Below, in pieces: positions 1 to 8,937 of a DNA stretch of 64,000 bases. Made by a program: the position numbers and the translations under genes. Numbering within the stretch: the first letter of the stretch is position 1; each line of letters starts with the position of its first letter. The DNA comes from Pseudomonas profundi (lineage in GTDB: Bacteria > Pseudomonadota > Gammaproteobacteria > Pseudomonadales > Pseudomonadaceae): the NCBI RefSeq assembly GCF_008638305.1, contig NZ_VTPZ01000004.1, positions 158,749-222,748 of the forward strand, written 5' to 3'. Under the pieces are notes generated by a model that was not told the DNA's origin, searched no databases, and saw only the letters and a program-made list of their open reading frames with translations.

Positions 1-1
1 A

Positions 2-703
2 ATGCTCAAGCAGTACCGTGATGGCGATTTCGTCAGGGCAGGCTCACTCTTCGAACCGGATTTCGAAGCGCTGAAAAATGCCAAGCCCGACCTGATCATT
101 CTCGGCCGCCGCGCCCAGGGCAAGTTCGAGGAAGTCACCAAGTTCGGTACCACCATCGACCTTACGCCGGATCCGAACGACCTGCTGGGCAGCGTCGAGC
201 GCAACACGCTGTTGCTGGGTGAGATATTCGGCAAGCAGGACAAGGCTGCCGAACTGACGGCGGAGCTTAAGGCGTCGGTTGCCGAACTGAGAAAGCTGAC
301 CGCTGACCGCGGCGACGGCTTATTGATTTTGACCACTGGCGGCCGCATGGCAGCATTCGGGCCTGGCACTCGCTTTGGTCTAATCCACGATGTGTTCGGT
401 GTTGAGGAAGCAGTGAAAGACCTCAAAGTCGGTCGCCATGGCCAGGCAGTGTCCTTTGAATTCCTGCTGGAAGCCGACCCGGACTGGCTGTTCGTCATGG
501 ATCGGGATGCCGCCATTGGTCGTGAAGGCACCGCCGCTGCAGAGATGATGGACAACGAACTGGTCGAAGCCACGACGGCCGGCAGCAAGGATCAGATTGT
601 CTACCTCGATCCGGCCAGCTGGTACCTGCTGGATAACAGCGGTATCGGCGTCATGCAGAACAGCGTTGATGAACTGATCAAGGTGTTCTCCGCCGCTCGT
701 TGA
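2..703 (+). CDS. Siderophore ABC transporter, periplasmic binding protein (5' partial)
   Basis: The left edge of the window cuts this gene, so its signal peptide and true start are missing; 233 residues remain. The segment EPDFEALKNAKPDLII and the later LFVMDRDAAIG match the two-lobe class III substrate-binding proteins for iron-siderophores (YclQ/VctP/CeuE/FatB type). In these families the protein delivers a ferric chelate from the periplasm to a FecCD permease. Two such permeases and an ATPase follow on the same strand, which supports the role. The end, with the family-typical sequence SWYLLDNSGIGVM and a final helix, looks intact. The exact siderophore cannot be read from the sequence; a catecholate or mixed catecholate such as petrobactin or vibriobactin is only a family-based guess. 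Confidence 0.88.
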   Translation: MLKQYRDGDFVRAGSLFEPDFEALKNAKPDLIILGRRAQGKFEEVTKFGTTIDLTPDPNDLLGSVERNTLLLGEIFGKQDKAAELTAELKASVAELRKLTADRGDGLLILTTGGRMAAFGPGTRFGLIHDVFGVEEAVKDLKVGRHGQAVSFEFLLEADPDWLFVMDRDAAIGREGTAAAEMMDNELVEATTAGSKDQIVYLDPASWYLLDNSGIGVMQNSVDELIKVFSAAR

Positions 704-820
704 GGGACTTTGTAACGCTGCTGCGCTCGGTCAGGCTGTGCTTCGCCATGCCTGACCCGCGCGCGCTACGTTCGCAGACGTTTCTGTAGACCTGGTTCTT
801 TTGTCGTTCAGGCAGGAAGC

Positions 821-1834
821 ATGACCAATAACCTTTCTTCACCCTCCACAGGGTCGCCTTCGCGGGCGGCCCTGTGGTTGTTTCTGTTGCTGGCACTGGT
901 CGTTGTGCTCGGGCTGTGCAGTTTGAATGTCGGCGCCAGCCGCATGAACCTGCTGAATGTCTTCGGCGCCGATCCGGATGACCGTATCTCCAAGCTGCTG
1001 TTCGTCAGCCGGCTGCCGCGCACTGTTGCGCTGATCCTTGCTGGCGCCGCATTGGCGGTAGCGGGTGCGATTTTGCAGATGATGGCGCGCAACCGGTTGG
1101 TGGATACCTCTACTACCGGGTCCATGGAAGCAGCTGCCCTGGGCATGTTGGTGCTGGCCATCCTGTTGCCGGAAGGCCTGCCATTATTGGCGCGTTTTCT
1201 TGTGGTAAGCAGCTTTGCCGCGGGCGGTATCCTGTTGTTCCTGGGCGTGCTGAAACGTATGCCGCTGCGTTCGGCGCTGATTGTTCCGCTGGTTGGGCTG
1301 GTAATCGCAGCTGTGGTACATACCGGCAGCGGCCTGCTGGCGCACCATTTCGACCTGGCGCAATCGTTGCGCGCCTGGGGCAGCGGAGATTTCTCCGCGG
1401 TGCTGCGCGGCCGTTACGAACTGCTGTGGATTGCCGCCGCACTCACCATCGCAGCGATGCTGTTGGCGGACCGGTTTACCGTGATCGGCATGGGCCGCGA
1501 TTTTGCGACCAACGTCGGTGTGAACTATACGCGCCTGCTTGTTGCGGGCGTTGTGCTGGTATCGCTGATCGTCGGCAGCGTGGTGGTGACCGCGGGCGTC
1601 ATTCCATTCATTGGTCTGGTGGCGCCGAACCTGGTGCGTCTGATTACTGGAGACAACCTGCGCAGGGCCGTTCCGCTGATTGCCTTGATGGGCGCGGCCT
1701 TGTTGTTGGTGGCGGATCTTCTTGGACGTCTCTTGATTCATCCCTATGAAGTGCCCTCGTCGAACCTCCTGTCGATTGCCGGCTGCCTGATATTTCTGGT
1801 CGTCCTGTTGCACGGGAGGTCCAGGTGGGCGTGA
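821..1834 (+). CDS. Iron-siderophore ABC transporter permease, FecCD family (first subunit)
   Basis: A 337-residue polytopic inner-membrane protein with about nine hydrophobic segments. SRLPRTVALILAGAALAVAG near residue 65 is the FecCD family signature, and the cytoplasmic coupling region VAPNLVRLITGDNLRR near residue 270 is also typical. It forms half of the membrane channel that passes a ferric siderophore into the cytoplasm. It starts 117 bases after the binding protein and overlaps the next permease by 10 bases, so the three downstream genes are translationally coupled. The symbol is left empty because FatD, VctD and YclN homologues cannot be told apart by eye. Confidence 0.92.
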   Translation: MTNNLSSPSTGSPSRAALWLFLLLALVVVLGLCSLNVGASRMNLLNVFGADPDDRISKLLFVSRLPRTVALILAGAALAVAGAILQMMARNRLVDTSTTGSMEAAALGMLVLAILLPEGLPLLARFLVVSSFAAGGILLFLGVLKRMPLRSALIVPLVGLVIAAVVHTGSGLLAHHFDLAQSLRAWGSGDFSAVLRGRYELLWIAAALTIAAMLLADRFTVIGMGRDFATNVGVNYTRLLVAGVVLVSLIVGSVVVTAGVIPFIGLVAPNLVRLITGDNLRRAVPLIALMGAALLLVADLLGRLLIHPYEVPSSNLLSIAGCLIFLVVLLHGRSRWA

Positions 1835-2790
1835 AGCAATCGCGTGATCCCGCCGCGCTTCGGCTGGCGATACTGGTGGCTCTGGCACTGCTGTGCGCGG
1901 TGGGCTACATGACCCTCAACGTGAAGAGTGACTGGGCTTTCATTCTCGAATACCGGGGCAGCCGCCTGGCAGCCATGCTGCTAGCCGCCTGCGCTATTGG
2001 TATTTCCACAGTGCTGTTTCAGACCATCACTCACAGTCGCCTGCTGACGCCGGCGTTGATGGGGTTCGATGTGTTGTACGTGCTGGTGCAGACCCTGGGC
2101 ATGCTGCTGCTCGGCGGCGAACTGGCGCAATGGTCGCCTTCGCTGCGCTTCGCCGTGCAGGTGGTGATCATGGTGACGCTGGCGCTGGTGCTGTTCCGGG
2201 TGCTGTTTTCCGGATCGGTGCGTAGCCTGCACCTGATGATCCTGCTCGGTATGCTCGCGGGCATGCTGTTCCGGGAACTGTCCGAGCTGGGTGGGCGAGT
2301 GCTGGATCCCAGTGAGTTCGGTATCAGTCAGGGCGTCGCCCAGGCCAGCTTCAGCCGCATGAATACCGAGTTACTGGCTGTCGCAGTCGTGGTTCTGGTG
2401 GTGGCGTGCCTGTTGCTCATGCGCTGGCGTCGCAGTCTGGATGTGCTGGCGCTGGGGCGAGATATAGCAATCAATCTGGGCGTGGCCTATGAGCGTGTCG
2501 TGCTGGGCGTGATGGCGGTGGTCGCCATACTGGTCTCTGTCGCCACCGTGCTGGTCGGTCCGACGCTGTTCTTCGGCTTGCTGATTGCCAATCTCGCTTA
2601 CTGGTTTACCGGGTCTCAGCGCCACCGTTGGACGTTGCCGGCCAGTGTGATGGCCGGTGTGATCTGTCTGGTCGGCGGCCAGTTGCTCCTGGAGCATGTT
2701 TTTGCCTCAACCTTGCCGCTGGCGCTGGTCATCGAGCTGGCCGGCGGCTTGCTGTTCATAGCGCTGCTGATGCGCGGAGTCAGACAATGA
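1825..2790 (+). CDS. Iron-siderophore ABC transporter permease, FecCD family (second subunit)
   Basis: A 321-residue polytopic membrane protein that pairs with the preceding permease (FatC/VctG/YclO class). It starts at GTG just after a strong GGGAGG ribosome binding site that lies inside the end of the previous gene; a second GTG six bases later is an equally possible start. EYRGSRLAAMLLAACAIGIS is the FecCD signature, and GPTLFFGLLIANLAYWFTG is the coupling-helix region. Its stop overlaps the start of the ATPase in an ATGA arrangement. No frameshift or missing segment is seen. Confidence 0.92.
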   Translation: MGVKQSRDPAALRLAILVALALLCAVGYMTLNVKSDWAFILEYRGSRLAAMLLAACAIGISTVLFQTITHSRLLTPALMGFDVLYVLVQTLGMLLLGGELAQWSPSLRFAVQVVIMVTLALVLFRVLFSGSVRSLHLMILLGMLAGMLFRELSELGGRVLDPSEFGISQGVAQASFSRMNTELLAVAVVVLVVACLLLMRWRRSLDVLALGRDIAINLGVAYERVVLGVMAVVAILVSVATVLVGPTLFFGLLIANLAYWFTGSQRHRWTLPASVMAGVICLVGGQLLLEHVFASTLPLALVIELAGGLLFIALLMRGVRQ

Positions 2791-3551
2791 TCGAAACCCA
2801 TGCAGTATCCAAACGGTATGGCGACACACTGGTAGTCGACAACGTTTCTCTGAGTATTCCCCGTGGCGGCTTCACCTCCATTATCGGCCCCAACGGTGCC
2901 GGTAAGTCGACGCTGTTATCGATGATCAGCCGGCTGACGCCGATGTCGTCCGGCAGCGTCATGGTCGACGGGATGGACGTAACCCGTACGCCTGGAAACG
3001 TCCTGGCGCGGCGGCTATCGATCCTGCGCCAGGATAACCAGACCTCTCTACGCTTGACCGTGCGCGATCTGGTTGCCTTCGGCCGGTTCCCGCATTCCGG
3101 CGGACGCCTGACCGCGGAGGATCATCGCCATGTGGACGAGGCAATGGAGTACCTGCGGCTGGATGACTACCGCGATCGGCCGATCGATGAGTTATCCGGT
3201 GGGCAACGTCAGCGCGCCTATGTCGCCATGGTTATGTGCCAGGACACCGAATACGTACTGCTCGACGAGCCCTTGAACAATATCGACATGCGCTTTGCCG
3301 TAGACATGATGCAACTGTTGCGCCGTGCCGCAGACGAGAAGGGCAAGACCGTGGTCGTCGTGCTCCACGACATCAACTTTGCTTCCTGCTATTCCGACCA
3401 CATCATCGCCATGCGCCATGGCAAACCGGCGTATCAGGGCACGCCCGAGGAGATTATCCGCACTGAGGTATTGCGCGACCTGTACCAAATGAATATCGGC
3501 GTGCATGACGTGGATGGGCAGCGGATCTGTGTTTATTTCCGGATGGGGTGA
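2787..3551 (+). CDS. Iron-siderophore ABC transporter ATP-binding protein
   Basis: The ATG at 2787 overlaps the preceding stop by four bases and gives a normal 254-residue ABC ATPase; the longer upstream reading is only an open frame inside the permease. The Walker A motif is GPNGAGKST near residue 34, the signature is LSGGQRQRAYVAM near residue 135, Walker B is YVLLDEPLNNID, and the switch histidine lies in VVLHDINFA. It powers import through the two permeases upstream. It is the last gene of the operon; no terminator with a U tract was found behind it. Confidence 0.94.
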   Translation: MIETHAVSKRYGDTLVVDNVSLSIPRGGFTSIIGPNGAGKSTLLSMISRLTPMSSGSVMVDGMDVTRTPGNVLARRLSILRQDNQTSLRLTVRDLVAFGRFPHSGGRLTAEDHRHVDEAMEYLRLDDYRDRPIDELSGGQRQRAYVAMVMCQDTEYVLLDEPLNNIDMRFAVDMMQLLRRAADEKGKTVVVVLHDINFASCYSDHIIAMRHGKPAYQGTPEEIIRTEVLRDLYQMNIGVHDVDGQRICVYFRMG

Positions 3552-3994
3552 TCAGCTGGAGTATTTCTGCTGTGTGGGTCGTCAGCGCTTGTCCAGTCCT
3601 GCAGTGAGTCCCGGCTGGTACTGCGCGGGCAGCAGTGCTTATTGGCATGTCAGGCTGGTGATAGCCACTGTTGCGTAGCAGTTGAAGCAGCTCAACACCG
3701 CAGCTGCTGCTCTGAGGAGAGCCCAGGAACAGATGTTCCTGGGCGATGATGCCTGGTACTGCTCGAACACATTCGCTTCACTACTTTCCTTGAGAGCCGA
3801 AGCCCGCTGATGAATGGCTGACGTCGGGTCTGATGTGCGCGGTTTTCAGGTCGTCGTTCGACAGTCTAGAAATAAATAAAAAACAGTTTGACTTGTTTTA
3901 AGAGCAGGGCTAGCTTGAATCCACGAGACGAGTAGCCATAGATCTGCTCGTAGAGCCCGAATACCTGATTTTTCTAACAACAAGGTAAAGGCAG
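3552..3994. other. Gene-poor interval after the siderophore operon
   Basis: No convincing gene is seen in these 443 bases. The stretch around 3865-3905 is clearly AT-richer than its surroundings (runs such as AAATAAATAAAAAAC) and contains TTGACT, which resembles a -35 element, about 17 bases before TAGCTT. A promoter reading rightwards toward the 4.0-8.9 kb cluster is therefore possible but weakly supported. No Fur-box-like palindrome was recognised. Confidence 0.4.
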
Positions 3995-4414
3995 TTGACC
4001 GATCCATCCATTCTCGCTCTGCTCAGGCAGGCTGAGGCCAACCATACGCTAACGGCGCTCAACGACCGGTTGATCTGCGTCATGAATCGCATGGATTGTT
4101 GTCAGACGGTCTCCTTGAGGCGCCATCGCGCCGAAATCGAGTGGGCTCCACACGAGAAGCCAATACAACCTGCCGTGGTGGTCATTACCTCGCCGACCGA
4201 TGTGCTGGAACGCGGCTTTCATGTGCCTCTCAACGATTTCTACAAGTTCAAGAGCAAACTGCGTCCCGTTTCCTTACATGGTGTTTTTCATGATCATCGA
4301 GGGCTGCCAGATCTTGTGACCTGCCGGCCATCATTAGACCGATCAAGCGAGATCGAGGCGCGGCCGTACCGCGTCGCCGCCAAAAGCACGTCGCGCAGGG
4401 CTTTGCCCTCCTAA
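3995..4414 (+). CDS. Unrecognised 139-residue ORF, possibly degenerate
   Basis: I do not recognise this ORF. It opens with TTG after AAGGTAAAG, a fair ribosome binding site, and runs for 139 residues. The first 40 residues (ILALLRQAEANHTLTALNDR, then NRMD) loosely recall the opening helix of the SnoaL/NTF2-like proteins encoded further down the cluster. The middle (VVVITSPTDVLERGFHVPL) looks protein-like, while the last 30 residues are arginine- and serine-rich and look like out-of-frame sequence. It may be a third, decayed SnoaL-type gene, a small real protein, or chance. Confidence 0.28.
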   Translation: MTDPSILALLRQAEANHTLTALNDRLICVMNRMDCCQTVSLRRHRAEIEWAPHEKPIQPAVVVITSPTDVLERGFHVPLNDFYKFKSKLRPVSLHGVFHDHRGLPDLVTCRPSLDRSSEIEARPYRVAAKSTSRRALPS

Positions 4415-4446
4415 CAAAAACAATCGATGCACACGCGAGGTAAACA

Positions 4447-5193
4447 ATGGGAAGAATAGAGAACAAGGTGGCCCTGGTCACAGGTGCGGCCTCCGGGTTG
4501 GGCTACGCCGACGCTCAGCGCTTGGCCGAAGAGGGCGCCAAGGTGGTGCTCACGGACGTCAACGAAGAAATGGGGCGGGAAGTGGCCTCAACAATTCCCG
4601 GTTCGCTGTTTCTGGTGCAGGACGTAAGGGATGAACGGCGCTGGGAAGCGGTGATCGCCGAGACGATGGCTCACTTCGGCCGTCTCGACGTGCTGGTGAA
4701 CAATGCCGGATTGGTACGATTCGCCGATATCGAGCAAATTGAGCTGGACGAGTTTCGTTTCCACCATGCGGTCATGACCGAGGGCACGCTGCTCGGCTGC
4801 AAGTACGCCATCCCGACGATGCGGCTGGGCGGTGGCGGTTCGATCATCAACGTTTCGTCCGTTGGCGCGGTCAAGGGCATCGGTGAAATCGTTGCGTACG
4901 CAGCGGCCAAGGGCGCCATTCTTTCAATGACCCGCAGCATTGCGGTGCACTGCCAGAACCACGGCTACGGCATTCGCTGCAATGCTATCGCGCCCGGTGC
5001 CCACGACACCCCGATGACTGCCCAGGCAATGCAGCAGGTGGACGACGACAGTAATGGGATGGAGCAGATCAAGAGTCTGGGTCAAGGTCAGCCGGTCGAC
5101 GTAGCCAACCTGGTGCTGTTCCTCGCCTCCGACGAGTCACGCAATATCAACGGCGCGCAGCTGGTGATCGATAATTGCGAAACCATCAGGTAG
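4447..5193 (+). CDS. SDR-family NAD(P)-dependent oxidoreductase
   Basis: A 248-residue classical short-chain dehydrogenase. The cofactor motif TGAASGLG is at residues 13-20, NNAG near residue 87, the catalytic Ser in NVSSVGAV, and the YAAAK pair near residue 157. The acidic residue after the second strand (LTDVNEE) suggests NAD rather than NADP. It probably interconverts an alcohol and a ketone; the substrate is not evident. It is the first clear gene of a same-strand cluster with SnoaL-like, DUF1329 and MDR genes, suggesting an oxidation step in catabolism of a cyclic or hydrophobic compound (inference). Confidence 0.9.
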   Translation: MGRIENKVALVTGAASGLGYADAQRLAEEGAKVVLTDVNEEMGREVASTIPGSLFLVQDVRDERRWEAVIAETMAHFGRLDVLVNNAGLVRFADIEQIELDEFRFHHAVMTEGTLLGCKYAIPTMRLGGGGSIINVSSVGAVKGIGEIVAYAAAKGAILSMTRSIAVHCQNHGYGIRCNAIAPGAHDTPMTAQAMQQVDDDSNGMEQIKSLGQGQPVDVANLVLFLASDESRNINGAQLVIDNCETIR

Positions 5194-5295
5194 GTCAGAG
5201 CGCCAGCGAAACGCGGACATCGCGTCTCGCCTTGGTGACGGCGTGCCGATGGAGAGAACTCAAAATGCTTCCAGACTGGGAGCGGAGGAAGCGCA

Positions 5296-5790
5296 ATGAC
5301 CGATCTGCAGCAAATGCAGGCGCAACTACAGCGCCTTACCGATCTAGAGGCGATACGCACTTTGCGGTACCGGTACGCGTACCTGGCCAATGTGGTCGAC
5401 GGACAGCTCGGTGATGCCGAGGCCTTCGCTTCGCTGTTCTGCGTCGACGGTGTGCTGGATTTTGGAATGGGCCAGGCGCGCGGTCGGGAAGAGATCGCTT
5501 CGATGCTGCGCGCGGCAGCGGTCGACTGGCAGTGCGCCATGCATTACATGCTCAACCCGGTGATCGATCTGCAAGGCGACGAGGCCGAGGGGCAAGTGTC
5601 AGGGCTATTTGCCTTTACCACCCAGGCGCGGCCGCAACCGGTGTGGTTTTCCAATCTCTATGAAGATCAGTACGTGCGGACGGACGGCGACTGGCAATTC
5701 CGCATGGTCAGGGTCAGAACCACCTTTGTCGACCCGGCTGTGGTCGAGGCGTACACCGCACTCTGGGGCAATCCGGGCGATCCGGGATAA
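5296..5790 (+). CDS. SnoaL/NTF2-like protein (first copy)
   Basis: A 164-residue protein whose opening helix and strands (LTDLEAIRTLRYRYAYLANV, then LFCVDGVLDFG and an AMHYMLNPVIDL strand) fit the SnoaL-like cone fold. This fold is used by small isomerases, dehydratases and cyclases as well as by non-enzymatic proteins. The start is set by GGAGGAAGCGCA just upstream. It follows the SDR gene by about 100 bases and precedes the DUF1329 gene. A related 168-residue protein ends the cluster, so two proteins of one fold act in the same setting. The reaction is not predictable from motifs alone. Confidence 0.8.
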   Translation: MTDLQQMQAQLQRLTDLEAIRTLRYRYAYLANVVDGQLGDAEAFASLFCVDGVLDFGMGQARGREEIASMLRAAAVDWQCAMHYMLNPVIDLQGDEAEGQVSGLFAFTTQARPQPVWFSNLYEDQYVRTDGDWQFRMVRVRTTFVDPAVVEAYTALWGNPGDPG

Positions 5791-5906
5791 CCGACAAACG
5801 TCACGGAATTGCGCTACGGCCGTCACTGTGAAGGGCGAGTTCTGGCGCTTATCCAAGCTGTCGAACCACTAACTTGACAACAACAAAAAGCAAAACAGGT
5901 GATCCG

Positions 5907-7289
5907 ATGAACAAGAAGCTCTGCTTGACTCCGCTGTTGCTGGTGGGCATTGCCAGTGAAGGCTGGGCGGCCCCCGGCGCCGATGAAATCGCTCGGCTGG
6001 GCAATGACCTTACGCCCTGGGGGGCCATTGTGGCGGGCAATGAGGACGGCACCATTGCGCCTTACAACGGCGGGCTTGAACCGCCGTCAAGCTATGACCC
6101 AAGCCGGCCGGGCTTTCGACCGGACCCGTTCGCCGACGAGAAGCCGTTGTTCAGCGTCACCGCGGAGAACCTGGACGACCATGCTGAGCATGTGAGCGAG
6201 GGTTTCAAGGTAATGCTGCGCAAGTATCCCGGCTTTCGCATGGACGTCTATCCTTCGCACCGCACCGCCAAGTACCCCGACTATGTCATTGCTAACACGC
6301 TGAAGAACGCCGAGACCTGCCGGCTTACCGAAAACGGTCTGCAATTGGCCGGAACCTGCTATGCCGGCGTGCCGTTTCCACTTCCGGAGACCGGCTCCGA
6401 GGTGATGTGGAACCGGACCCTGAAATATGACCAGTATGCCTATGCCTCGCCAGGTCAGTACTCGGTGCTGATCGATTCCAGCGGGCGTCGCACGCTCACC
6501 GGGCAATGGTCGTTGCATCAGACCTTCCCGCCGTACGACCCGGCGCGGACAGAGCCGATCGCTGACGACGAAATCATCGAGATGCTGCGCATCAGCTACG
6601 ATTCTCCGGCGCGCAAGGCCGGTGAGAAGCTCATCATCCATGACTCGGTGGATATGCAGAACGTGGGGCGTCGTGCCTGGAGCTATCTGCCCGGCCAACG
6701 TCGGGTCAAGCTGTCACCTGACATCGCCTACGACACACCAAGTCCCTCCGGCGGCGGCGTCGGAGTGGTTGACGAGACACAGGTGTTCTACGGCGCGCTC
6801 GACCGCTATGACTTCGAGCTGCTCGACAAGCGGGAGATGTACATTCCTTACAATACCTTCAGCCTGCAGGATCCAGAGCGCTGCAGCGACGACCAGTTGC
6901 TCCAGCCGAACTTCCTCAATCCCGATTGCGTGCGTTGGGAAAAACATCGGGTCTGGGTCGTAGAAGCCACCCTCAAGCAGGGCAAGCGCCACGTATATCC
7001 CCGACGCGTGTTCTATTGGGACGAAGATCTTCCCGCTGTCGGTATGGCCGACAACTATGACGATGCTGGCGACATCTATCGGGTCACTGCCACCCATTAC
7101 TTCCCGTTCTATGAAACCTACGGTCACAACACCCATGAGTTCGTAACCTATGACCTGACCAAAGGTGCCTATGTGCGCCAGGACTATAACGAGGCCGGCA
7201 AGAGCATGATGATCGTGACCGATCCGGCCGACGCCAAGTCGTCGAGGTTCTATCAGCCGGGTGCATTGACAGGCAGCGGCGTGCGCTGA
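5907..7289 (+). CDS. DUF1329-family exported protein
   Basis: A 460-residue protein. I chose the ATG at 5907 over an upstream TTG because it follows AGGTGA at good spacing and begins a clear signal peptide (MNKKLCLTPLLLVGIASEG, cut after GWA). Segments such as AWSYLPGQRRVKLSPDIAYD and DYNEAGKSM are characteristic of DUF1329, an outer-membrane-lipoprotein-like fold distantly related to LolA/LolB. DUF1329 genes often lie beside DUF1302 and hydrophobic-substrate catabolic genes. Here no DUF1302 partner is present in the cluster. A role in handling a lipophilic substrate in the envelope is an inference. Confidence 0.85.
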   Translation: MNKKLCLTPLLLVGIASEGWAAPGADEIARLGNDLTPWGAIVAGNEDGTIAPYNGGLEPPSSYDPSRPGFRPDPFADEKPLFSVTAENLDDHAEHVSEGFKVMLRKYPGFRMDVYPSHRTAKYPDYVIANTLKNAETCRLTENGLQLAGTCYAGVPFPLPETGSEVMWNRTLKYDQYAYASPGQYSVLIDSSGRRTLTGQWSLHQTFPPYDPARTEPIADDEIIEMLRISYDSPARKAGEKLIIHDSVDMQNVGRRAWSYLPGQRRVKLSPDIAYDTPSPSGGGVGVVDETQVFYGALDRYDFELLDKREMYIPYNTFSLQDPERCSDDQLLQPNFLNPDCVRWEKHRVWVVEATLKQGKRHVYPRRVFYWDEDLPAVGMADNYDDAGDIYRVTATHYFPFYETYGHNTHEFVTYDLTKGAYVRQDYNEAGKSMMIVTDPADAKSSRFYQPGALTGSGVR

Positions 7290-7330
7290 TCTACCTCCCA
7301 CAATAAATACAACTAAGAAGGACTGTGTAA

Positions 7331-8425
7331 ATGACTCTCCAGAATCGCCAGTGGTACCTGCATAGCCGCCCCGAGGCTGTGCCGACCGAAGACAACCTCC
7401 GTCCGCGCAGCGTTCCGCTCAAGCGTCCAGGCCCCGGTCAGGTGTTGATGCAGAACCTTTACCTGTCGATGGACCCGGGGGCACGCTTCTGGATGAGCGA
7501 CAAGCCCGGCTACATGGATCCGATCCCCATCGGCGGGACCATGCGCGGCTCGACCCTGGGGCGCATCGTTGAGAGCAACCACCCGAAGTTCAGCGTGGGT
7601 GACTACGCTGTGGGCATCGCCTGTAACGGCTGGGAAGATTTCAGCCTGATCGATCCCGAACAGAACTATGTGGTAAGCGCTGACGAGGGTTTCCCGGTCA
7701 ATTATCACCTGAGCGTGTTCAGCGCAGTGGGGTTGACGCCGTACTTCGGCCTGCTGGAAATTGGCAAGCCGAAGCCCGGCGAAACTCTGCTGGTGAGCAT
7801 CGCCGCTGGGGCGGTGGGCTCGCTGGCTGGACAAATCGGCAAGATCAAAGGCTGCCACACGGTGGGTATCGCCGGCAGTGACGAAAAGTGCCGTTGGATC
7901 GTCGAGGAGCTGGGGTTCGACGCCGCAATCAACTACAAGACCTGCGGTGACATGCAGAAGGCCATTGCCGAGGCCTGTCCGAACGGTGTGGACATCTACT
8001 TCGATAACGTCACTGGCAACATTCTCGACGCCGCACTGCTGAATATGAACAATTTCGGACGCATCGTATTCTGTGGTGCGATCGCCCAGTACAACACCGA
8101 TGAGCCGGTGCCTGGCCCGTTCAACTACTGGCAGATACTCGCCCGCAGCCTCACGGTGCGTGGATACATCGCGCTGGAATTTCAGGACCGCTTTCCCGAG
8201 GCGGTCGCCGAGATGCGCGGCTGGCTGGATGCGGGCCGCCTGCAGTTTGCCGAGGAAATTGCCGAGGGCTTCGAGAATACAGTGGCCACCTTCGCACGTC
8301 TGTTCGATGGCAGTAACAAGGGAAAGTTGATGGTGAAGCTGCGCGACATCAGCGAGCCGGCGCCGACCCTTGACGAGATTCGTGCCGCCGCTGAGCCGGC
8401 CGACACCGAGGAGGCAAGAGCATGA
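7331..8425 (+). CDS. NADP-dependent MDR oxidoreductase (CurA / leukotriene B4 dehydrogenase-like)
   Basis: A 364-residue medium-chain reductase without structural zinc cysteines. MDPGARFWM near residue 50, the GTMRGSTLGRIVES segment, the Rossmann motif SIAAGAVGSLAGQIGKIKG near residue 160, and YFDNVTGNILDAALLNMN are hallmarks of the CurA/PTGR family, which reduces the C=C bond of enones and enals. AAGGACTGTGTA upstream sets the start. Its stop overlaps the next start by four bases (ATGA), so it is coupled to the second SnoaL-like gene. An enone reduction step next to an alcohol dehydrogenase would suit degradation of an alicyclic compound (inference). Confidence 0.9.
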   Translation: MTLQNRQWYLHSRPEAVPTEDNLRPRSVPLKRPGPGQVLMQNLYLSMDPGARFWMSDKPGYMDPIPIGGTMRGSTLGRIVESNHPKFSVGDYAVGIACNGWEDFSLIDPEQNYVVSADEGFPVNYHLSVFSAVGLTPYFGLLEIGKPKPGETLLVSIAAGAVGSLAGQIGKIKGCHTVGIAGSDEKCRWIVEELGFDAAINYKTCGDMQKAIAEACPNGVDIYFDNVTGNILDAALLNMNNFGRIVFCGAIAQYNTDEPVPGPFNYWQILARSLTVRGYIALEFQDRFPEAVAEMRGWLDAGRLQFAEEIAEGFENTVATFARLFDGSNKGKLMVKLRDISEPAPTLDEIRAAAEPADTEEARA

Positions 8426-8928
8426 GCGAAGAAGAGCTCCAGGCCCTGCGCGACGAAGTCGCCGACCTGACGGCACGGCGAGATATCGAAAAAGCTGCGC
8501 GAAACTACATGCGCGGTCAGGACCGCTTGCTGCCCGCACTGCACCTGAGTGCCTTTCACGACGATGCCTGGGTGGACTGCGGACTTTACGCTGGCTCGGC
8601 GGCTGGCTTCGTCGACTTCGCCCAGGGCTTTCTTGCAAACTTTGATTCCAGCCAGCATCTCATCGGCCAGATTGATATCCAGCTGAACGGCAACCGCGCC
8701 ACCGGCGAGGTGTATTTCATCGCGCACCATCGCACCACCGAAAACGGTGAGAAATACGATCTGTTTGTGGCCGGCCGCTACCACGACGAATACGAGAGCC
8801 GTGGTGATGGCTGGAAGATTGCTCTGCGCAAGGAAATCGTCGACTGGGTCCGAACTGATCCCTCAGCCGATAGTTTCCTCGCCGGCCAGCCCGCGCTGCA
8901 TTTGGCCGCCCGTGGCGAAAATGGCTGA
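8422..8928 (+). CDS. SnoaL/NTF2-like protein (second copy)
   Basis: A 168-residue protein with the N-terminal helix RRDIEKAARNYMRGQDR and the later strand YDLFVAGRYHDEYESR, which fit the SnoaL-like family often found with aromatic or terpenoid catabolic genes. It overlaps the reductase gene by four bases and ends nine bases before the convergent LysR gene. His and Asp residues (HDDAWVDCG near residue 45, HLIGQ near 78) could line a polar cavity, but no catalytic set is certain. It is diverged from the copy at 5.3 kb, so this is not a recent duplication. Confidence 0.82.
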   Translation: MSEEELQALRDEVADLTARRDIEKAARNYMRGQDRLLPALHLSAFHDDAWVDCGLYAGSAAGFVDFAQGFLANFDSSQHLIGQIDIQLNGNRATGEVYFIAHHRTTENGEKYDLFVAGRYHDEYESRGDGWKIALRKEIVDWVRTDPSADSFLAGQPALHLAARGENG

Positions 8929-8937
8929 CGTGTAGAT

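Noticed and set aside
7313-8638. A 441-codon minus-strand open frame opposite the MDR reductase
   Set aside because: It spans two plus-strand genes with clear family motifs and has no recognisable domain of its own.
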